10,776 bases of DNA from positions 1 through 10,776 of the forward strand of contig DAOWER010000215.1 of NCBI GenBank assembly GCA_030638405.1. The letters run 5' to 3'. Position numbers and translations under genes: made by a program. The notes beneath the pieces are model-generated. The model was given only the letters and a program-made list of their open reading frames with translations. It did not search any database and was not told where the DNA came from. Source of the stretch: Candidatus Eiseniibacteriota bacterium. Its GTDB lineage: Bacteria > Joyebacterota > Joyebacteria > Joyebacterales > Joyebacteraceae. This document shows, piece after piece, positions 6,259 through 10,776 of this stretch. Every line of letters begins with the position of its first letter. The stretch's first letter is position 1.

Positions 6259-7872
6259 GTGAGAGAGAGCTTCCCACGGACCAGGACGGTCATCGTCGTC
6301 AGGTTCCTCGTCGCCGCCGCCATCACGCTGACGGCTCTGATCGGCGGCTCGAGCCTGGCTCGTCCTGCCGTCCTGATCCTCGGCAGTATCGCCGCCGCAC
6401 TCACCGTGGTGTATCTCCTCTGGCACGCGGCGGGCGGTCGTCCCCACCTGCTTCTGCTCGTGCAGTGCACCGTGGACGTCGTCTTCATCACACTCCTGGC
6501 TTACTTCTCCGGCGGCCTCGGCAGTCCGTTCAAGCTCCTCTACTTCCTTCCGGTGATCGTCGTGGCCGGACGGCTCGGCCTGCGCCCCGGACTGGCAGTG
6601 GCCGGGGGCGCCGTGGCCGGCCACGTCGTGCTGGTGCTGACCGGCCCGCCGTCCTGGAGCCACCTGATGGAGTCGGGGGCCGTGGCGGAGATAGCCATAC
6701 TGCTTATCTCGCTGGTTCTGGTCGCCCTGCTCGAGGGCCACCTCGCGCGGAAGGCGGGGGAGAGCGAGGACCAGCTCACGGTCACGCGCTCGGAGCTCGA
6801 CACGGCTGAACTCCGAATCGCCGACATCCTCGACGGCATCAGCAGCGGACTCGTTCTCATAGACACCTCAGGGTCGGTCGCGTACCTGAACAGGGCCGGC
6901 GAGACGATCCTTGGGATTCCGGGAGCGGATTCCAAGGGCACCGACTACAGGCTGGTGTTCGCCGACGTACCCGCGTTCTGCGAGCGGATCTCCGCGGCCC
7001 TCGACGCCGGCCGTCCTGAGGCGCGGGTGGAGTTCTTCATCAAGCGAAGGGGCGGTGGCAGCACCCCGGTCGGTCTCTCCACCTCGATACTCCGGAGCGG
7101 CCAGGGTGAGGACAGGGGAGTCATCGCCATCTTTCAGGACCTGACCAGGGCGCGTCAGGTCGAGGAGCGGCTCCGGCACGACGACCGCCTCTCCGCGCTC
7201 GGTGAGTTTGCCGCGGGCGTCGCACACGAGATACGGAATCCGCTCTACGCGATCAAGGGGTCGATAGACCTCCTCAAGGAGACGATCAAGCCCAAGGGTG
7301 ACGAGGCCAAGCTGATAGAGCTGGTCTCGCGCGAGACCGACAGGCTCAATACGCTCCTTCAGGACGTGCTGCAGTACGGCAGGATGGAATCGGGCGAACG
7401 CGAGAGCGTACGACTCGACGCGCTCGTCGGGGAGGTCGCCGAGCTTGCCCGCCAGCACCCGGCGATGGCGCCGACGACGGACCTCGTCGTCGAGGCGACG
7501 GACCAGGTCGAGGGAGTAGTCAACGCGGAGCAAATACGGCGGGCGCTCCTCAATCTCACCATCAATGCTCTCGAGGCCATTGAGGGCGAGGGGCGGGTCC
7601 GTCTGTCGCTCGTGCCGCAAGCGGCCTTTGCCGCACGCGGGCTCGCCGGCGCTTCGGGCTGCGGCGTCGCTCTGATCGTCGAGGATACCGGGTACGGCAT
7701 TCCGGTAGACAGCAAGGACGAGGTGTTCCAGCCGTTCAAGACCACGAAGAAGGGCGGGACCGGGCTGGGGCTGGCCATAGTGGACAAGACCGTCCGGGCG
7801 CACGGCGGACGGATCGCGGTCGTAAGCGAACCGGGCAAGGGCAGCAGGTTCATCATGTATCTGCCGGTCTGA
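6259..7872 (+). CDS. Membrane sensor histidine kinase (six TM, PAS, HisKA-HATPase; PilS/NtrB-like)
   Basis: This is the sensor of a two-component system, paired with the regulator gene 44 bases downstream. The 537 residues contain about six transmembrane helices within residues 11-159. A short linker leads to a PAS domain at about 186-300 (IADILDGISSGLVLIDTSG; VIAIFQDLT at its end). The HisKA helix follows, with the phosphoacceptor His323 in GVAHEIRNPL. The ATPase domain has the N box NLTINALEAI (Asn436), G1 DTGYGIP (Asp476) and G2 GTGLGLAIV from residue 500, so all catalytic boxes are intact. The six-helix N terminus with no periplasmic sensor domain, joined to PAS, resembles PilS. The HEIRNPL box is common to PilS, NtrB and AtoS relatives. 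The start is GTG with GGAGG eight bases upstream. The signal sensed is unknown. Confidence 0.93.
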   Translation: MRESFPRTRTVIVVRFLVAAAITLTALIGGSSLARPAVLILGSIAAALTVVYLLWHAAGGRPHLLLLVQCTVDVVFITLLAYFSGGLGSPFKLLYFLPVIVVAGRLGLRPGLAVAGGAVAGHVVLVLTGPPSWSHLMESGAVAEIAILLISLVLVALLEGHLARKAGESEDQLTVTRSELDTAELRIADILDGISSGLVLIDTSGSVAYLNRAGETILGIPGADSKGTDYRLVFADVPAFCERISAALDAGRPEARVEFFIKRRGGGSTPVGLSTSILRSGQGEDRGVIAIFQDLTRARQVEERLRHDDRLSALGEFAAGVAHEIRNPLYAIKGSIDLLKETIKPKGDEAKLIELVSRETDRLNTLLQDVLQYGRMESGERESVRLDALVGEVAELARQHPAMAPTTDLVVEATDQVEGVVNAEQIRRALLNLTINALEAIEGEGRVRLSLVPQAAFAARGLAGASGCGVALIVEDTGYGIPVDSKDEVFQPFKTTKKGGTGLGLAIVDKTVRAHGGRIAVVSEPGKGSRFIMYLPV

Positions 7873-7874
7873 AG

Positions 7875-7890
7875 CCCCGGGGATTCGGGG
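7875..7890 (+). repeat. Small GC hairpin between kinase and regulator genes
   Basis: CCCCG (7875-7879) and CGGGG (7886-7890) can pair around a six-base loop. No T-tract follows, so it is not an intrinsic terminator. It might stabilise an mRNA end or tune expression between the two genes, or be chance in GC-rich sequence. Confidence 0.35.
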
Positions 7891-7916
7891 ACCAACAACC
7901 CGGAAGGAAGTGTCAG

Positions 7917-9293
7917 ATGGCAGAGGGCAGGATACTCATCATCGACGATGAGGACAGCATCAGGGAGTATCTCTCGATGATGCTCGAGCGCGAGGGCTAC
8001 GAGGTCACTGCGAGCGAGGACGGCAAGAAGGCTCTCAGGCTCAACACCAAGAAGGCCCACGACGTCGTCATCACGGACATACAGCTTCCGGGCATCAGCG
8101 GCCTCGATGTCCTGACGACGCTCCGCGAGACGGACCCCACGATTCCGGTCATCATCATCACCGGGCACTCCTCGCAGGAGTCGGCGATCGAGGCGCTGAA
8201 CATCGGCGCCTTCTACTACCTCCTGAAGCCCGTGTCGAACGAGGAGTTGAAGCAGGTCGTGAGAACCGCCCTCCAGATGCGACGGCTCAAGGACGAGAAC
8301 ACCGACCTCGAGCGAGCGCTTCACCCGACGGGCGAGAAGGAGATGGTGGGGGAGAGCGGGGGGATAGCGTCGGTGTTCGACCTCATCGACCGCGTGGCAA
8401 AGACGTCCAGCACGGTGCTGCTCCACGGCGAAAGCGGCACGGGGAAGGAGCTGGTCGCGCAGGCCATCCACGCGCGGAGCGCCAGGTCCGAGAAACGCTT
8501 CGTGTCCATCAACTGCGGCGCCCTTCCCGAGACGCTGCTCGAGAGCGAGCTCTTCGGCCACGTCAAGGGATCGTTCACGGGGGCCATCAGGGACAAGAAG
8601 GGCCTGTTCGTGGTCGCGGAGGGAGGGACGTTCCTCCTGGACGAGGTCAGTGAGACCTCGACCGCTATCCAGGTGAAGCTCCTTCGCGTGCTGCAGGAGC
8701 GCGAGGTCGTGCCCGTAGGCGGTACGAAGCCGACCAAGGTTGACGTCCGCGTGATCGCCGCGACCAACGCGGATCTCGAGAAGGCGATCGAAGAAGGGCG
8801 CTTCCGCAAGGACCTCTACTACAGGCTGAACGTCATACCCATCACGATCCCGCCGCTCAGGGAGCGGAGGGAGGACATACCGCTTCTCGTCGAGCATTTC
8901 CTGAACAGGTTCGCCGGTGGCGCCAAGCGTGTGTCCGACGACGCAATGGAGATCCTCTCGAGCTACGACTGGCCCGGGAACGTGAGGGAGCTCGAGAACA
9001 TCATCGAGCGCGCGGTCATTCTCGAGGACGGCGACGCGGTGACGGCCGAGAGTCTCAACGTGTCCATCTTCCCCGAGCGTCTGAGAAAGCAGGCGCGCAC
9101 CGCCTCAGATAGCGAGCTCGGGGTCTCCGGCGTGACGCTGGATGAACTCGAGCGGCGATACCTGCTGCAGACCCTCGAGGCGACCGGCTGGAAGAAGAAG
9201 AACGCGGCAGAGATCCTCGGGATCAACCCGTCGACTCTCTACCGGAAGCTCCAGCGCTACGGCATGGACGCGGGCGGCGAGGAAGATGAGTGA
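7917..9293 (+). CDS. Sigma-54-dependent NtrC-family response regulator
   Basis: The 458 residues have the REC-AAA+-Fis HTH layout. The receiver (about 1-120) has the acidic pair Asp10/Asp11, phosphoacceptor Asp54, Thr82 and Lys104. The AAA+ domain carries Walker A GESGTGKE from residue 171 and Walker B LLDE with Asp242/Glu243. The sigma-54 contact loop reads GSFTGA at 218-223 instead of the usual GAFTGA. Arg297 and Arg303 sit in FRKDLYYRL, the arginine-finger region. The C-terminal helix-turn-helix (about 413-455) includes WKKKNAAEILGINPSTLYRK. The protein would be activated by the upstream kinase and would open sigma-54 promoters at distant enhancer sites. No -24/-12 promoter is obvious in the window, so its targets are probably elsewhere. 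The start ATG has GGAAGGAAG upstream. Confidence 0.95.
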   Translation: MAEGRILIIDDEDSIREYLSMMLEREGYEVTASEDGKKALRLNTKKAHDVVITDIQLPGISGLDVLTTLRETDPTIPVIIITGHSSQESAIEALNIGAFYYLLKPVSNEELKQVVRTALQMRRLKDENTDLERALHPTGEKEMVGESGGIASVFDLIDRVAKTSSTVLLHGESGTGKELVAQAIHARSARSEKRFVSINCGALPETLLESELFGHVKGSFTGAIRDKKGLFVVAEGGTFLLDEVSETSTAIQVKLLRVLQEREVVPVGGTKPTKVDVRVIAATNADLEKAIEEGRFRKDLYYRLNVIPITIPPLRERREDIPLLVEHFLNRFAGGAKRVSDDAMEILSSYDWPGNVRELENIIERAVILEDGDAVTAESLNVSIFPERLRKQARTASDSELGVSGVTLDELERRYLLQTLEATGWKKKNAAEILGINPSTLYRKLQRYGMDAGGEEDE

Positions 9294-9317
9294 TCCCCGC
9301 GCCGAGGGGGTCCGCTT

Positions 9318-9881
9318 ATGAGAGTGATCGCGGGCCGACTGAGAGGGTCCGCCATTCGTGCGCCGGCGGCGGGCGCGGTGCGTCCGACGTACGACCGCGT
9401 GCGTGAGTCGCTGTTCTCTATTATAGAGCCGTTTCTTGGCGAGGCAGCCGTTCTGGATCTCTTCGCCGGCTCCGGCAGCCTGGGCATTGAGAGCCTGTCC
9501 CGCGGCTCGAACCGCGCGACGTTCGTCGAGATCGACAGGGGTATTCTCGGTGTCGTCAGGGAGAACGTGGAGCGCCTCGGCCTGGTGGAGCAGTGCAGGC
9601 TCATAAAGGGCGACGCGCTGGCCGTTCTCAGGCGAGCCGTGCCGGGTGGGCCGTTCGACATCGCGTTCGTTGACCCGCCCTATTCGTCGGGTCTGGCCGT
9701 AGGCGCGCTCGAGCTTCTGGCGGCGGAAGGGCATCTCGCGGACGAGGCGATCGTCGTGGTGGAACACGCATCGGCCGACACGATGCCGGAGGCCGTCGGG
9801 CGGCTCGGTCTGATCAGATCCAAGAGATACGGTAGCACCGCTGTCGACTTCTATGAGACCCGGGCGATGAGCGCGGGCTAA
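9318..9881 (+). CDS. rsmD: 16S rRNA (guanine(966)-N2)-methyltransferase
   Basis: The enzyme uses S-adenosylmethionine to methylate N2 of G966 (E. coli numbering) in 16S rRNA of the small ribosomal subunit. It has 187 residues, the usual length. MRVIAGRLRG, followed by RPTYDRVRESLFSI, is the family-typical N terminus. VLDLFAGSGSLGIE at 45-58 is the SAM-binding loop (relatives often have FAGTGALG). VEIDR at 70-74 is the acidic end of strand 2, and DPPY at 119-122 is the catalytic motif of N2/N6 amino-methyltransferases. GAGGGGG lies seven bases before the ATG. The stop TAA overlaps the ribosome binding site of coaD, and rsmD-coaD adjacency is common in bacteria. It lies 24 bases after the response regulator, so it is probably transcribed with it. 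Confidence 0.95.
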   Translation: MRVIAGRLRGSAIRAPAAGAVRPTYDRVRESLFSIIEPFLGEAAVLDLFAGSGSLGIESLSRGSNRATFVEIDRGILGVVRENVERLGLVEQCRLIKGDALAVLRRAVPGGPFDIAFVDPPYSSGLAVGALELLAAEGHLADEAIVVVEHASADTMPEAVGRLGLIRSKRYGSTAVDFYETRAMSAG

Positions 9882-9893
9882 GGAGGAGCAGAC

Positions 9894-10376
9894 GTGAGGC
9901 GAGCGCTGTACCCAGGCACATTCGACCCGGTGACGAACGGCCACCTCGATCTGATCAAGCGGGCGCTTCGGCTGTTCGGCGGAGTGGTCGTCGCCGTCGG
10001 AACCGGGCGGGACAAGTCCCCGATGTTCTCCATCGAGGAGAGGGTGGAATTCCTGAGGGAGGCGGTTAAGGATCTCGGAGACGTCGAGGTGATCCCCTTC
10101 GACGGGCTCCTGATCGACACCGTCAACGAGACCGGAGCGGTCGCGATCGTCCGGGGCCTGAGAGAGATTTCCGATTTCGAGTACGAGTTCCAGATGGCCC
10201 TGATGAACAGGCGTCTGGCGCGCGACATCGAGACCGTGTTCCTGATGCCGAGCCTGAGCTACATCTACCTGGATTCAACCATCATGAAGGAAGTGGCGCT
10301 CCTCGGGGGTGACGTCGACGGGCTGGCGCCCGAGGCCGTCGTTCGCGCGCTGAGCGAGAAGCGCGGGTCGCGCTAG
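9894..10376 (+). CDS. coaD: Phosphopantetheine adenylyltransferase
   Basis: This enzyme adenylylates 4'-phosphopantetheine with ATP to form dephospho-CoA, the penultimate step of coenzyme A synthesis in the cytosol. The 160 residues are the normal full length. YPGTFDPVTNGHLDLI near the N terminus contains the nucleotidyltransferase (T/H)xGH motif as TNGH (14-17). VRGLREISDFEYEFQMA (86-102) is the conserved central block. The C-terminal ATP-binding segment reads YLDSTIMKEVALLGG, where most relatives have the ISSS-V/L-KE form, so LDST is a mild variant. The start is GTG with AGGAGGA at 9881-9887, six bases upstream and touching the rsmD stop codon. This is an essential gene in most bacteria, and its co-transcription behind rsmD is an ordinary arrangement. 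Confidence 0.97.
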   Translation: MRRALYPGTFDPVTNGHLDLIKRALRLFGGVVVAVGTGRDKSPMFSIEERVEFLREAVKDLGDVEVIPFDGLLIDTVNETGAVAIVRGLREISDFEYEFQMALMNRRLARDIETVFLMPSLSYIYLDSTIMKEVALLGGDVDGLAPEAVVRALSEKRGSR

Positions 10377-10404
10377 CGAGTCCACTGAGCTCCCTTCGAA
10401 ACGG

Positions 10405-10418
10405 CCGGTCGGCACCGG
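10405..10418 (+). repeat. Hairpin overlapping the ribosome binding site of the last gene
   Basis: CCGGT (10405-10409) and ACCGG (10414-10418) pair around the loop CGGC. The 3' arm covers the first two bases of the GGAGG at 10417-10421. There is no T-tract, so it is not a terminator for coaD. It could partly mask translation initiation of the downstream oxidase. Confidence 0.35.
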
Positions 10419-10421
10419 AGG
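10417..10421 (+). promoter_or_regulatory. Ribosome binding site supporting a TTG start
   Basis: GGAGG precedes TTG at 10426 by four bases. No ATG or GTG in the same frame lies between the coaD stop and the conserved oxidase domain, so this site decides the start. The spacing is a little short. Confidence 0.5.
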
Positions 10422-10425
10422 CACA

Positions 10426-10776
10426 TTGTCACCGCCAACAAGAGAGAACCGCCGCCCGGCGCTCGGGCGGGCGACCGTCCGGGCGCTCTCCGGCGCGGCC
10501 GGGGGTTCGCTCTCCTTCGCTCTCGAGGACAGGATCTGTTACTCGTTCGATGCGACGGACCTGCGCTCGCTTCCGGACGCGGTCATCTGGCCCCGGTCCT
10601 CGAGCGAGGTGTCCGAGGTCGTCCGCGCGGCCGGCGCCGCCTCGCTCCCGGTGACGGCGAGAGGGGCCGGAACCGGCTACACGGGCGGGAGTGCCCCCCT
10701 GGCCGGCGGAGTCGTCCTGTCGTTCGAGGGCATGGACCGCGTGCTCACGATCGACGTCGGACGTAGGGTCGCCGTC
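10426..10776 (+). CDS. FAD-linked oxidase, GlcD/D-lactate dehydrogenase family, 3'-truncated by window
   Basis: Only the first 117 residues are visible, and the frame is open to the last base. Residues about 39-117 match the start of the PCMH-type FAD-binding domain. SFDATDLRSLPDAVIWPRSS is the family entry motif, SEVSEVVRAA follows, and TARGAGTGYTGGSAPLAGGV is the flavin-pyrophosphate loop. LSFEGMDRVLTIDV comes next, as in glycolate oxidase subunit GlcD and D-lactate or 2-hydroxyglutarate dehydrogenases. These enzymes oxidise 2-hydroxy acids with FAD and pass electrons to the respiratory chain. The exact substrate cannot be told without the C-terminal domain. The proposed start is TTG at 10426, 49 bases after coaD, based on GGAGG and the absence of other starts. 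It may be in the same operon as coaD, but the link is not functionally obvious. Confidence 0.88.
   Translation, partial: MSPPTRENRRPALGRATVRALSGAAGGSLSFALEDRICYSFDATDLRSLPDAVIWPRSSSEVSEVVRAAGAASLPVTARGAGTGYTGGSAPLAGGVVLSFEGMDRVLTIDVGRRVAV

Noticed and set aside
7359..8897. Minus-strand open frame of 512 codons across kinase and regulator genes
   Set aside because: The sense strand encodes intact catalytic boxes of both proteins. The antisense product shows no domain, and the length is explained by few stop codons in GC-rich DNA.
9416..9428. Perfect 13-base palindrome CTCTAT-T-ATAGAG inside rsmD, with a TATTAT that could be a -10 box
   Set aside because: It encodes part of the conserved LFSIIEPF segment of RsmD. 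No -35 hexamer lies at the right distance, so an internal promoter is not supported.
1..10776. CRISPR arrays, tRNA or rRNA genes, insertion sequences
   Set aside because: No regularly spaced repeats, no tRNA-like cloverleaf or rRNA stretch, and no transposase or terminal inverted repeats were seen by eye on either strand.

Overview
The window is GC-rich (roughly two thirds G+C by eye). Every gene I can support lies on the + strand and they are tightly packed. An outer-membrane beta-barrel protein, a probable lipoprotein, an ECF-type membrane component and a ComEA-like protein indicate a diderm (Gram-negative-type) bacterium. Protein style and gene content fit one of the little-cultured high-GC lineages related to the FCB group (for example Eisenbacteria-like or Latescibacteria-like). 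That placement is an inference, because no rRNA or other strong marker is present.

Region 1 (1-5694) reads as one transcription unit. It opens with the 3' part of hutI, followed by ftcD and fchA as separate genes. Together these carry the last steps of histidine breakdown by the tetrahydrofolate route: imidazolonepropionate to formimidoylglutamate, then formimidoyl-THF, then methenyl-THF plus ammonia. Three envelope genes follow, packed by overlaps: a small probable lipoprotein of unknown function, a six-helix ECF-type substrate-capture (S) protein, and a 629-residue outer-membrane barrel resembling a TonB-dependent receptor with a degenerate plug. Together they could form a cross-envelope uptake module for an unidentified small molecule.

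Region 2 (5695-5804) is the only clear intergenic break. It is AT-rich compared with its surroundings and holds a sigma-70-like promoter and two small palindromes.

Region 3 (5805-10376) is a second unit. It encodes a membrane-anchored helix-hairpin-helix (ComEA-like) protein, a six-helix PAS histidine kinase, its NtrC-type sigma-54 response regulator, then rsmD (16S rRNA m2G966 methyltransferase) and coaD (phosphopantetheine adenylyltransferase). The kinase/regulator pair has a PilS/PilR- or NtrB/NtrC-like layout. Its position behind a ComEA-like gene hints at control of DNA uptake or pili, but the target is not visible here.

Region 4 (10377-10776) is a short spacer with a hairpin and the 5' end of a GlcD-family FAD-linked oxidase that starts at TTG and runs off the window. 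I see no RNA genes, CRISPR arrays, insertion sequences or convincing intrinsic terminators.
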